A stretch of DNA of 64,000 bases from Actinomycetota bacterium. GTDB taxonomy: Bacteria; Actinomycetota; Acidimicrobiia; Acidimicrobiales; Ilumatobacteraceae. Shown piece after piece: positions 26,561 through 34,143 of this stretch. Position numbers and translations under genes: made by a program. Below the pieces are notes generated by a model, which saw only the letters and a list, made by a program, of their open reading frames with translations, ran no database searches and was not told where the DNA came from. The stretch's first letter is position 1, and every line of letters begins with the position of its first letter. The stretch covers positions 22,600-86,599 of the forward strand of contig WLIV01000014.1 of assembly GCA_009702045.1 (NCBI GenBank), in the 5' to 3' direction.

Positions 26561-26586
26561 AGTGTCGCATGAGGGTGTGACAAGGT
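26561..26586 (-). promoter_or_regulatory. PafBC-like (RecA-independent damage) promoter candidate
   Basis: Reading the minus strand, TTGTCA (26583-26578) is followed by CAC, 8 nt, and GACACT (26566-26561). This fits the mycobacterial RecA-NDp pattern tTGTCRgtg-N8-TAnnnT except for the first T of the -10 and the 'gtg'. The surrounding 15 nt ACCTTGTCACACCCT are identical to those upstream of the other DUF222-HNH gene. The -10 ends 6 nt before the ATG, implying a leaderless transcript. Confidence 0.5.
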
Positions 26587-26661
26587 AGTCGACAGACACA
26601 GGACCATCGACCCTGACCGATCGCCAGCGCCCGGCACACGATGAGCGTGGAGGTGGACACG

Positions 26662-26859
26662 ATGACCATGCCACATACGCCTCACAAGGTGATCCACGCC
26701 GAACGGCCGACCGGCGACGCGGCGCACGCTCCGGGCAAGCAGCACCTCGACCTCGAGCACATTCGCACCGACCGCCGCCGCGACCCGATGCAGTTTCAGC
26801 GCAATCTGCAAGCGACTCGGGTACAGAGCCACGCACTACGCTCCCAGCGCGGCACCTGA
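26662..26859 (+). CDS. Possible small hydrophilic protein (65 aa)
   Basis: In the 320-nt gap between the DUF222-HNH nuclease start and gpgS there is one plausible gene. An ATG at 26662 is preceded by a perfect Shine-Dalgarno GGAGGT (26649-26654) with 7-nt spacing and opens a 65-codon frame with about 80% G/C at third positions. The product is basic, rich in His and Arg, and has no membrane segment or recognisable motif. An in-frame ATG at 26641 is less well placed. No function can be proposed. The rest of the gap (26587-26640) shows nothing else. Chance ORFs of this size occur in high-GC DNA, so confidence is limited. Confidence 0.35.
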   Translation: MTMPHTPHKVIHAERPTGDAAHAPGKQHLDLEHIRTDRRRDPMQFQRNLQATRVQSHALRSQRGT

Positions 26860-26874
26860 CAGGGAACTACCGAA

Positions 26875-27702
26875 CTAGCGCGAGAGCCAGGCGAGCGGAG
26901 GACGCTCGGCCAGGTTCAGCGGCACCGACGAACCGTCGGCCCGACGCAACACCGGCGACGGGTCGTGCAGCAGGCTGCCATCGGGCACACGGCCCAACAT
27001 CGTGGCCATTACTTCGGCAGCCTGCACGGACAGCGCGTGCAGCGAACGGTGGCGGTGCTCGCGGGTACCGAGGTCGATCTGCGCGATCGCCTCGGGGCCG
27101 TAGCGGCGGGCCACATCGATGAGCATCGCGATCTCCACACCCCAGCCCTGCACGAACGGCAGCTGCTCGAGCACCGAACGACGACCGGCGTACTCGCCGG
27201 CGAGCGGCTGGTGCAGGCCGGTGAGCTCCGGGTAGTACAGCGACATCAGCGGACGGGCCACCAACTCCGTGGTGCGACCGCCGCCGCCCAACTGCGTGGG
27301 GCGGTGTGACACGGCCTTCACCAGCGCCACCGATTCGTCGTCGAGCATCGGCGCCAGCAGGCGGGTAATCCAGTGCGGTTCGAAGCTGGTGATGTCGCCG
27401 TCCACCCACACCACGAAGTCACCATTGCTGGCGGCCAAGCTGGCCCACAGCACATTGCCCTTGCCGTGGCCCTCGCCATGGCGGGCATGAATCTGTTCGA
27501 TCGGCACCACGGTTGCGCCAGCGCTGGCGGCAACGCGAGCGGTGTCGTCGGTGCTGCGGTCGTCGAGCACGAGCAACTCATCGACGAACGGCACACGCTT
27601 CATCAGTTCGGCACGGATGATGCTGACCAGCGGGCCGATCGTGGCGGCCTCATCGCGGCAGGGGATGCACAGCGACACGGTCTTCGAACCCTTGGCCTGC
27701 AT
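26875..27702 (-). CDS. gpgS: Glucosyl-3-phosphoglycerate synthase
   Basis: This 275-residue GT-A glycosyltransferase of family GT81 transfers glucose from an NDP-glucose to 3-phosphoglycerate, the first step to glucosylglycerate and methylglucose lipopolysaccharide. It has an N-terminal VSLCIPCRDEAATIG, a DDRSTDDT motif, the metal-binding DxD-type WVDGDI, and the C-terminal REHRHRSLHALSVQAAEV segment characteristic of GpgS. The start at 27702 is preferred because GGAG lies 6 nt upstream; ATG 27714 is also possible. It is divergent from a FolP2-like gene, the same pairing as Rv1208/Rv1207 in M. tuberculosis. Confidence 0.87.
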   Translation of the reverse strand: MQAKGSKTVSLCIPCRDEAATIGPLVSIIRAELMKRVPFVDELLVLDDRSTDDTARVAASAGATVVPIEQIHARHGEGHGKGNVLWASLAASNGDFVVWVDGDITSFEPHWITRLLAPMLDDESVALVKAVSHRPTQLGGGGRTTELVARPLMSLYYPELTGLHQPLAGEYAGRRSVLEQLPFVQGWGVEIAMLIDVARRYGPEAIAQIDLGTREHRHRSLHALSVQAAEVMATMLGRVPDGSLLHDPSPVLRRADGSSVPLNLAERPPLAWLSR

Positions 27703-27807
27703 CACCGTCTCCATGGTGCAGTTGTCGATTTCGAACAGCCGGACGGAACCCACGGGACCATTCAATCTGCAAAGCGCACAAGTAGACGCCCCACTACCCT
27801 GACCACA

Positions 27808-28569
27808 ATGCAACCGGATGGAATGTTCCTCTACGGCGTCGTCAACGCCAGCCCCGACTCGCTGAACACCGACTCGATCGCCACCACCGCCGACCAGGCA
27901 TTGGCTCGTGCGACGCAGTTGTTGGCGGAGGGGGCCGACGGCATCGACCTTGGCGGGCAGGGCAGCACCGACATCGCCGAGGTCGTCCCGTGGACCGCCG
28001 AATGGGACCGTTTGAAGGACATCGTGCCGGCGCTGGCAGCGCTGGGAGTGCCCGTCAGTGTCGACACGTGGCGCCCCGAGGTCGCTCGCCTGGCGTTGCA
28101 GCACGGTGTCACCGTCATCAACGCTGCGGATGGTATGCAGAGCGACGGGATGTGGCAGGTCGCCGCCGACTTTGACGTGCCGATCATCGTCCCGTTCCTC
28201 AGCGGGCCGAACCCGAGGGCGATGGAGATGGTTCGTCGCGACCCGGTGGAAACGATTATCGAGTTCTTCGACGCCCGTCTCCGCGACGCCGACCGCTACG
28301 GCCTGCGCCAACGGTGCGTACTCGACCCAGGCACCGGTTTCGCTCCCAGCAACTGGCCGTGGGAGGAGCGTTACCTCTACCAGAAGCAGGTGTACAGCAA
28401 CCTCGACGCGATGCGCGTGTTCGGACTGCCGCTGTACATCGCGCTGCCGTGGAAGGAGACCGCGCAGCACGACGAACTGCTGGAGATCGTCATCCGCAAT
28501 CGTCCCGAGTTCGGCCGCGTGCACTACCCCGCCAAGGTGCGCTCGTTCGAGCGCCGGCTGCTCAGCTGA
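27808..28569 (+). CDS. FolP2-like dihydropteroate synthase homologue
   Basis: This 253-residue TIM-barrel protein of the dihydropteroate synthase (DHPS) family keeps the first loop GVVNASPDS (catalytic DHPS: NVTPDSFSDGG) and the PVSVDTWRPEVA strand. Other signature positions are changed: GGQGSTD replaces GGESTRP, INAADG replaces INDVSG, LDPGTGFAPSNW lacks the usual GFGK, and no C-terminal SRK motif is seen (PWKETAQ instead). These changes and the gpgS neighbour match mycobacterial FolP2 rather than the true FolP1, so it may not make dihydropteroate. It is convergent with folB-folK (9-nt gap). A different pterin-like or non-folate role should be considered. Confidence 0.8.
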   Translation: MQPDGMFLYGVVNASPDSLNTDSIATTADQALARATQLLAEGADGIDLGGQGSTDIAEVVPWTAEWDRLKDIVPALAALGVPVSVDTWRPEVARLALQHGVTVINAADGMQSDGMWQVAADFDVPIIVPFLSGPNPRAMEMVRRDPVETIIEFFDARLRDADRYGLRQRCVLDPGTGFAPSNWPWEERYLYQKQVYSNLDAMRVFGLPLYIALPWKETAQHDELLEIVIRNRPEFGRVHYPAKVRSFERRLLS

Positions 28570-28578
28570 GCACCGTTC

Positions 28579-29421
28579 TCAGAGGTTGAGTGGCCCGCGT
28601 GGGTAGATATCGCTGGGCGGCAACGTGGCCTCCCAGTCGGCCGGGCACAGCTGCGGGGCCACTTCGCTGAGCGGCGCGAGCACGAAGCGACGCTCGAAGA
28701 TACGCGGGTGCGGCAACGTGAGGTGCTCGCTGGTGATGCGCACATCGTCGTAGAACAACACATCGACATCAAGTGTGCGCGGGCCCCAGTGCACGATTCG
28801 CTGACGCAATGCGTTGGCCTCGATGCGCTGGCAGCGGCGGATGAGCGCGTAGGGGTCGATCGGCGTCTCGATCTGCACGACCATGTTCAGATACGCGCCC
28901 TGATCCTCGGGGCCTCCCACCGGGGCGGTCTCGAACACCTGTGACATGCTCACCACGTTGCCGAGTTCGCGAACAGCGAACCGCAAGTAGCGCTCGCGGT
29001 CGCCCAGGTTGCTACCGAGGGCGATGTAGGCGGTGTGCGACACCAGCGGCGGCGCGGCGGCTTCGGCGCGGGTGCGGGTGATGATCACCGCCGTGCTCTC
29101 CACAGCCTCGGGCACCGGCGGACGCAGCTTGGTGACCTTGACCTCGACCTCATCGACGAGGTCGAACTCCAGCACGACATCGGCGACCTTCGCAGCCAGA
29201 CGTTCGAGCAGGATGTCCTTGCTCTCGCGGGCCATCTCGGTGATGCGCTCGCACACCAGGCCGTAGTGCACGGTGGCGTTGAGTTCGTCGCTGCGGCCGG
29301 CCTCGTGCAGGTCGACGCCGATCGAGAGGTCGATACGGATCGGCTGCGCGATTTCGCGTTCGTGCGGCAGTGCGCCAATCACCGTCATGACGCGCAGGTC
29401 ATCGATCAAGATGCGGTCCAC
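28579..29421 (-). CDS. folBK: FolB-FolK fusion (dihydroneopterin aldolase/HPPK)
   Basis: This 280-residue bifunctional folate enzyme has residues 1-120 as a FolB domain (MDRILIDDLRVMTVIGALPHE..., with HYGLVCERI). FolB splits dihydroneopterin to 6-hydroxymethyl-dihydropterin. From about residue 130, AYIALGSNLGDRERYL starts the FolK domain, which pyrophosphorylates that product. WGPRTLDVDVLFYDD and LPHPRIFERRFVLAPL are the FolK signatures. Both domains look complete. The gene lies downstream of the tRNA terminator on the same strand and faces the FolP2-like gene, so folate functions cluster here even though the neighbouring DHPS homologue looks divergent. Confidence 0.92.
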   Translation of the reverse strand: MDRILIDDLRVMTVIGALPHEREIAQPIRIDLSIGVDLHEAGRSDELNATVHYGLVCERITEMARESKDILLERLAAKVADVVLEFDLVDEVEVKVTKLRPPVPEAVESTAVIITRTRAEAAAPPLVSHTAYIALGSNLGDRERYLRFAVRELGNVVSMSQVFETAPVGGPEDQGAYLNMVVQIETPIDPYALIRRCQRIEANALRQRIVHWGPRTLDVDVLFYDDVRITSEHLTLPHPRIFERRFVLAPLSEVAPQLCPADWEATLPPSDIYPRGPLNL

Positions 29422-29466
29422 ACGGACCTCCCTTCGAGTGCGAGAAACGCTATCCAGAAACGCACG

Positions 29467-29490
29467 AGGCCCCTCCCGAAGGAAGGGCCT
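29467..29490 (-). terminator. Intrinsic terminator hairpin after tRNA-Ala
   Basis: On the minus strand, a 10-bp stem (AGGCCCTTCC paired with GGAGGGGCCT, one G-T pair) closes a TTCG tetraloop. It lies 13 nt downstream of the tRNA 3' end and 45 nt before folBK. The following CGTGCGTTTC has only a short T run, so termination efficiency is uncertain. Confidence 0.7.
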
Positions 29491-29503
29491 GCGTGTCCAA
29501 GGG

Positions 29504-29576
29504 TGGAGGTGAGGGGAATTGAACCCCTGGCCTCAACAGTGCGATTGTTGCGCTCTGCCAACTGAGCTACACCCCC
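29504..29576 (-). tRNA. tRNA-Ala (anticodon CGC)
   Basis: A 73-nt tRNA reads on the minus strand from 29576 to 29504. The acceptor stem is GGGGGTG/CACCTCC with the G3-T70 pair that identifies alanine tRNAs. The D-stem is GCTC/GAGC. The anticodon stem CAACA/TGTTG has loop ATCGCAC, giving anticodon CGC, which reads GCG. The T-arm is AGGGG-TTCAATT-CCCCT, and the discriminator is A73. CCA is not encoded (CCC follows A73). GCG is a common alanine codon in this GC-rich DNA. Confidence 0.95.
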
Positions 29577-29601
29577 GTTGGAAGCCCGAAGTGTAGCGGG
29601 A

Positions 29602-30171
29602 TCAGGCGGCGTTGAACCAGGTGTGGTCGCTGTACGACCGGTCCATCTCGTAGTTGCGGATCTGCACAAGCTTGTAGCAGTACCCGCAGAGCGAGATGAA
29701 CGACAGGGCGAAGATGTACACCAGTCCGCTGGAGTGGGTGGTGGCAGCGAGGAAGCCGCTGATGCCCACCGTGAGGACGAGCATGAACACCACGTTCGCG
29801 CGGCGTCGGCGGGTGACCTCACGCTGGCTCACCTTGTGCAGATGCGCCGTACGATGCGAGCGAGTGCTGTCGTCGTTGCGCGTACCACGCAGCGAGCCTT
29901 CGTGCATGTCCTGGCGGGCCTGCTGCTCGTTGGGCGAGCGGCGAACCTGGCCGCTCATCTGCCGCTGCTGAGGCGCCTGCGTGAGCGGACGGCCCATACC
30001 GCGCATCGGCACCATCGTGCGGGTGGGCACGGCGCGCTGCAGGGTGGAGAGTTGACGACGGAAGTCGGAGACCGACGAGTTCGGCCGGTTCTCGACGCGT
30101 GAGCGGAGCAGCGGCGGAATGATGACAGCAGCCCAGACGGCGGCAACGGCGAGCAGTACCACAGGTTGCAT
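29602..30171 (-). CDS. SepX/GlpR-like membrane protein
   Basis: This 189-residue protein has an N-terminal membrane helix (VVLLAVAAVWAAVIIPPLL), then RSRVENRPNSSVSDFRRQLSTLQR, a ~80-residue Arg/Gln-rich cytoplasmic region, and two C-terminal helices ending in a short tail. This outline matches the actinobacterial divisome protein SepX/GlpR, which binds a MoeA-like partner (Glp) and stabilises the division apparatus. moaC is directly upstream and moeA, moaA and galU lie nearby, as in the usual SepX/Glp neighbourhood. The start carries a strong GGAGG and overlaps the stop of a small upstream ORF (TGATG). The assignment rests on topology and context. Confidence 0.55.
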   Translation of the reverse strand: MQPVVLLAVAAVWAAVIIPPLLRSRVENRPNSSVSDFRRQLSTLQRAVPTRTMVPMRGMGRPLTQAPQQRQMSGQVRRSPNEQQARQDMHEGSLRGTRNDDSTRSHRTAHLHKVSQREVTRRRRANVVFMLVLTVGISGFLAATTHSSGLVYIFALSFISLCGYCYKLVQIRNYEMDRSYSDHTWFNAA

Positions 30172-30221
30172 CAGATGCCTCCTGCGATCAGAGCCGGAAT
30201 GTCGATGTTCAAGTTGTTCAC
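30171..30221 (-). CDS. Short coupled ORF (16 aa) ahead of the SepX-like gene
   Basis: A GTG at 30221 is preceded by AGGAG with 7-nt spacing and opens a 17-codon frame (peptide MNNLNIDIPALIAGGI). Its TGA overlaps the ATG of the SepX-like gene (TGATG), and its last codons contain the GGAGG for that gene. The same frame can be read from an ATG at 30293 that overlaps the moaC stop (TAATG), giving 40 residues; the AGG-AGA codons in the middle are then the Shine-Dalgarno of the short form. It may simply couple translation, or encode a microprotein. Confidence 0.35.
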   Translation of the reverse strand: MNNLNIDIPALIAGGI

Positions 30222-30292
30222 GTTCGATCTCCTGATGCCATATTGCCCCGGGGCCCAGATGAACTGGGAGGGAACTGTGGGCATCTGTTTCA

Positions 30293-30808
<516 letters not shown>

Positions 30809-30847
30809 CCGTCACGGAACTGTAGTCGCGCAGATGAACGGACGACA

Positions 30848-31834
30848 TCACCCGTTGCGCACCGGCCCCGTGTCCACCACCTCGAAGGCAGTCCCAGGGA
30901 TGCCCTTCAGTTGGTTCAACTCGCTGTCGTTCCAGTAGGGGCTCGGCGCGCCTTGGAAGAACCAGTTGCTGCCGTTGTCGGCGACGATGAACCCGAAGTT
31001 CTGCATGGTGACGGCCAGCACCCGCGCCTGACCCGTGAGACTGGAGACGTCGTACGCAGCCGACAGGCGCAGTCGAAGTCCCATCGGCGGTGCGTCCGCG
31101 CTCGTCGTGGATGATGCCATGTGGGTGGCTGGCAGGATGAACCCGGCCTGCGTCACGTCGAATGTCACCCGGATGGCGTGGTCGACGTGGCCGCTTGCGA
31201 CCTCCTCGTAGCGCACCAGGCCGGGTGTGATCGGCAGGCCAGCGGCGTCTGCGCTCGTCCATCCCATCGGACGCAGCGCGTTGCTGTTCAGGTCGAACCG
31301 GGCGCCACTCTGTGCGACCCAGCCGTTCGTGGTGCGGCGTGCGCCGTACAACTCGAACAGGTCGCAGGTTCCCTGCCGCAGCACCAGCACGTGCCGGTCG
31401 CTGCCGGCTTCCACCGGCGCGTTCAGCGGGATCGGCATCGGGCCGGGGTCGCTCTCGTCGCCGTACGCGTCGTACGCGATCGGCACGAGCGGCTGGTTCT
31501 GGGGCACCACCACGTAGGGCAGCCCGTAGGTCTGGTTCTCGCCGAAGTCGGCGTGCAGGAAGTCGCCGCCGTGGGCCTGGATGAAGGCGATGGTCTGCGC
31601 GCTGCGGGCTCGCTGGGGCGCAGCGCGAATGTTCAGGTTCCACGCGTTGTCCGTGGGGAACACGCGGCACCCACCGATGCTCGGCCCGCGGCCGAGATCG
31701 AGGCGCACCGCGTACGCCGTGACGACGGCTGGCGCGTTCACCGTCTCGGCGCGCGCACCCGAGGCCAGCAGCACGCTGGCCACCACCGCCCCGACTGCGG
31801 CTCTCCGCTTCACACACTCAGCGTAGTCGTCCAT
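30848..31834 (-). CDS. Secreted protein of unknown function
   Basis: This is a 328-residue exported protein. The N-terminus has basic residues, a hydrophobic run and a cleavage-like SGARA (about residue 29). The mature part has CRVFPTDNAWN, HADFGENQTYGLPYVVVP, DESDPGPMPIPLNAP, NALRPMGWTSADAAGLPI, and near the end KNFG-like IVADNGSNWFFQGAP. I recognise this as a widespread family of uncharacterised secreted proteins from soil and water bacteria, without an assigned activity. A GTG at 31813 is an alternative start. The start lies 9 nt from a broken IS30 transposase, so its promoter region may derive from the insertion. Confidence 0.65.
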   Translation of the reverse strand: MDDYAECVKRRAAVGAVVASVLLASGARAETVNAPAVVTAYAVRLDLGRGPSIGGCRVFPTDNAWNLNIRAAPQRARSAQTIAFIQAHGGDFLHADFGENQTYGLPYVVVPQNQPLVPIAYDAYGDESDPGPMPIPLNAPVEAGSDRHVLVLRQGTCDLFELYGARRTTNGWVAQSGARFDLNSNALRPMGWTSADAAGLPITPGLVRYEEVASGHVDHAIRVTFDVTQAGFILPATHMASSTTSADAPPMGLRLRLSAAYDVSSLTGQARVLAVTMQNFGFIVADNGSNWFFQGAPSPYWNDSELNQLKGIPGTAFEVVDTGPVRNG

Positions 31835-31843
31835 GCGCCCCGC

Positions 31844-32940
31844 GTGAAGGGACGCGTCAGTGGTGGTCGCCGGTCGGGCGCGATTCGTGTCGCTTCTGAC
31901 CGCCCAGACCCCGCGGGTGCGGAACCATGGGCGGCGGTTCCGTTGCCGTGGTCGCCTGGTCCGGGCTGGTTGTCGGTTGCTGAGCGTGAGGAGATTCGTG
32001 TCGGCTTGGTGGCCGGCTTGTCGTTCACTCGGATCGCCGGTGGGTTGGGCCTTCGGTGTCGACGGTGTCGCGTGAGGTGAACGCCAACGGTGGTCGTGTC
32101 GAGTATCGGGCCTACGCGGTGCATACCCGCGCGAGTCGGCAGGCCCGCCGGCCGAAGGAACCGAAGTTGGCGAACCCACGGTTGGTGTGTTTGGTGACGG
32201 CCTGGCTGATCGAGATGTGGTCGCCTGATGAGATTGCTGGCCGGTTGCGACGGGAGTTCCCGGATGATCCGATGATGCAGGTGAGTCACGAAACGATCTA
32301 CCAGTCGCTGTTCGTTCAAGGTCGTGGTGAGCTGCGCCGTGAGCTGCACCGCTGTCTGCGTTCCGGGCGCGCTCAGCGCCGAGTCCGCCATGGCGGCGGC
32401 GGCACCAGCGGGCAGATCCCGGGGATGGTGATGATCTCGGAACGGCCTGCTGAGGCTGACGATCGGGCGGTGCCCGGGCATTGGGAGGGTGATCTGAACC
32501 TGGGTACCGGTAACCGTTCTGCAGTGGGCGCCCTGGTCGAGCGGTCGACGCGGTTCGTGCTGTTGTTGCACCTGGCGAACGGCAAGACCGCTCTCGATGT
32601 CAACACCGCCATGTCGACCGCGATCGCTACCTTGCCGGACGCGTTGATGCGATCGATCACCTGGGATCAGGGCAAGGAGTTGGCGGCTCACGCCAAGTTC
32701 AGCGTGGCCACTGGGGTGCCGGTCTACTTCTGTGATCCGCACTCGCCATGGCAGCGCGGGACCGACGAGAACACCAACGGGCTGCTGCGCCAGTACATGC
32801 CCAAGAGCACCAACCTCGCCGTTCACAGCGTCGAGGAGTTGGCCCGCATCGCTGACAGTCTCAACAACCGACCGCGCAAGACCCTCGGCTACATGACACC
32901 ATCGGAGAAACTCGCCGAGCTCGTTGCGCTCACCGCTTGA
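31844..32940 (+). pseudogene. IS30-family transposase, frameshifted
   Basis: The main frame (32056-32940) encodes the C-terminal 294 residues of an IS30 transposase: STVSREVNANGG, then the DDE catalytic core with GHWEGDL, TWDQGKE, and the GTDENTNGLLRQYMPK signature containing the Glu. The N-terminal helix-turn-helix half (LSVAEREEIRVGLVAGLSFTRIAGGLG) is present in the preceding frame up to about 32050. A one-base deletion near 32050-32055 separates the halves, and no classical slippery site is seen, so it looks like decay. The left end is uncertain, with GTG 31844 or a later codon as the start. Terminal inverted repeats could not be identified. Confidence 0.8.
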
Positions 32941-32966
32941 ATCCGCCCGGCACTAGTGTGTATGGT
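32937..32966 (+). promoter_or_regulatory. Candidate promoter of the toxin-antitoxin pair
   Basis: TTGAAT (32937-32942) and an extended -10, TGTGTATGGT (TATGGT at 32961-32966), are separated by 18 nt. The expected start of transcription falls at about the antitoxin ATG (32973), so the message would be leaderless. The -35 overlaps the last codon and stop of the transposase, meaning the IS tail may supply part of the promoter. Confidence 0.4.
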
Positions 32967-32972
32967 GTGCGC

Positions 32973-33230
32973 ATGGCGCGGGTGAACATCACCATCCCGG
33001 ACGAGCTGGTCGACGAGGCTCGGAAGCAGGGGCTCAACGTGTCGCGGCTGGCCAGTGGCGCCGTGGCGTTCGAGCTCGACCGCTTGCGCAAGATCGCGAT
33101 GCTCGACGTGTACCTGGCCGAAATGGAGGCCGAGTTGGGGCCGATCCGAGCCGAGGAGCGGGCCGAGGCCAAGGAGTGGGTAGATCGCCTGCTCAAGGGT
33201 GCCCCCGCCGAGAAGCAGGCCAGCGCGTGA
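32973..33230 (+). CDS. Antitoxin, CcdA/ribbon-helix-helix type
   Basis: This 85-residue small protein begins MARVNITIPDELVDEARKQG with a ribbon-helix-helix DNA-binding start (about residues 1-45), followed by a charged helix rich in Glu and Arg (ALELD...AEERAEAKEW). The first part resembles CcdA-type antitoxins, and the acidic tail is the usual toxin-binding segment. Its stop overlaps the GTG of the downstream PIN gene (GTGA), the normal arrangement of a type II toxin-antitoxin operon. It should bind and neutralise the PIN RNase and repress its own promoter. It lies 32 nt after the broken IS30 transposase. Confidence 0.7.
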   Translation: MARVNITIPDELVDEARKQGLNVSRLASGAVAFELDRLRKIAMLDVYLAEMEAELGPIRAEERAEAKEWVDRLLKGAPAEKQASA

Positions 33231-33613
33231 CGCTCGTGCTCGATTCGGGTGGTGTGTCGGCGCTCGTTCGGCAGCGGGCCCGGCTGGCCGAACTGCGGCA
33301 CATCGGCGCATGGCCGCCGCAGGTGCCAGCTGTCGTGCTCGCTGAATCACTCACCGGGGACCACCGGCACGACTTCCACGCGAACCAACTTCTCCGCATG
33401 TGCCAGGTACACGACGTCGACGAGTCGCTGGCCCGCGAGGCCGCCGCGTTGCGCACTGCAACCAACCGAGCGGGGTCGATCTCCGCAGTCGATGCGATCG
33501 TGGTCGCCTTCGCCGCTCGGCAGTCCGCCCCGGTCGTGCTCACCACCGACCCCGACGATCTCGGTGCCCTGGCGGCGCAGGCATTGCAGCACATCACGAT
33601 CACCGGCACCTGA
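33227..33613 (+). CDS. PIN-domain toxin (putative RNase)
   Basis: This 128-residue PIN-domain protein is the probable toxin of the pair. Conserved acidic residues are present: the N-terminal LVLDSGGVSAL (D5), the AVVLAES Glu (about residue 37), SAVDAIVVAFA (about residues 84-94), and the final TTDPDDL. Together these form the Mg-binding site of VapC-type ribonucleases. It starts at GTG 33227, overlapping the antitoxin stop, and contains no extra domain. CcdA-type antitoxins usually partner other folds, but RHH-PIN pairs are common in actinobacteria. The target RNA is unknown. Confidence 0.72.
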   Translation: MTLVLDSGGVSALVRQRARLAELRHIGAWPPQVPAVVLAESLTGDHRHDFHANQLLRMCQVHDVDESLAREAAALRTATNRAGSISAVDAIVVAFAARQSAPVVLTTDPDDLGALAAQALQHITITGT

Positions 33614-33666
33614 CGATTCCATTGGCGTGTCACGCGCGCACGCCGGCGGTGACGTCACAGAGTTGA

Positions 33667-34143
33667 ATGAGCAAGATCGACGACAATCCTCCCACCCTCA
33701 CCGAGCAGTTGTGGCGTGAACACGCAGCCGAACTGTTGCGGTTCGCCACGGTGCTGGTGGGGCCGAGCGACGCCCACGACCTCGTGGTCGAGGCAGTGCT
33801 GAAGGCCAGCGACTCCCTCTCGCTCGGCGACGTGCGTAACCGGCGGGCATACCTGTTCCGTGCGGTCAGCAACCGGGCGCACGATCTGCGCCGGTCGCGT
33901 GAACGGCGGTGGGTACGCGACCTCGCCGCGATCGGACCGCTCGCGGGCGCACCGCCCGACTCCCTCATCGACGTACGTCGCGCCGTAGCGAACCTCAGCC
34001 TCTCGCAACGCGCCGTCGTCTACTTGGTCTACTGGGAAGACCTCACCGAACGCGACACGGCTGCACTGCTACGGGTCTCCCCCGGCACCGTCCGCCGCCA
34101 CCTGTTCCGCGCCCGCACCCAACTCCGAAAGGCACTCCGATGA
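33667..34143 (+). CDS. ECF-type RNA polymerase sigma factor
   Basis: This 158-residue extracytoplasmic-function sigma factor has region 2 (about residues 10-75: LWREHAAELLRFATVLV...NRRAYLFRAVSNRAHDLRRSRERR) and region 4 (about 105-158: LSLSQRAVVYLVYWEDLTERDTAALLRVSPGTVRRHLFRARTQLRKAL). Region 4 holds the helix-turn-helix that reads the -35 element. It ends in an ATGA overlap with a membrane-anchored gene, the usual sigma/anti-sigma layout. Region 2 is somewhat divergent, so it may belong to a small ECF group. The inducing signal is not visible. Confidence 0.85.
   Translation: MSKIDDNPPTLTEQLWREHAAELLRFATVLVGPSDAHDLVVEAVLKASDSLSLGDVRNRRAYLFRAVSNRAHDLRRSRERRWVRDLAAIGPLAGAPPDSLIDVRRAVANLSLSQRAVVYLVYWEDLTERDTAALLRVSPGTVRRHLFRARTQLRKALR

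Noticed and set aside
32050..32056. Programmed -1 frameshift in the IS30 transposase
   Set aside because: No slippery heptamer of the A-AAA-AAG type or downstream structure is present at the junction, and IS30 elements usually encode one frame; a one-base loss is simpler.
31844..32970. Terminal inverted repeats of the IS30 element
   Set aside because: I compared the region after the stop (GGCGGATTCAAGCGG on the complement) with the left flank; only weak, gapped similarity was found near 31930, not enough to call.
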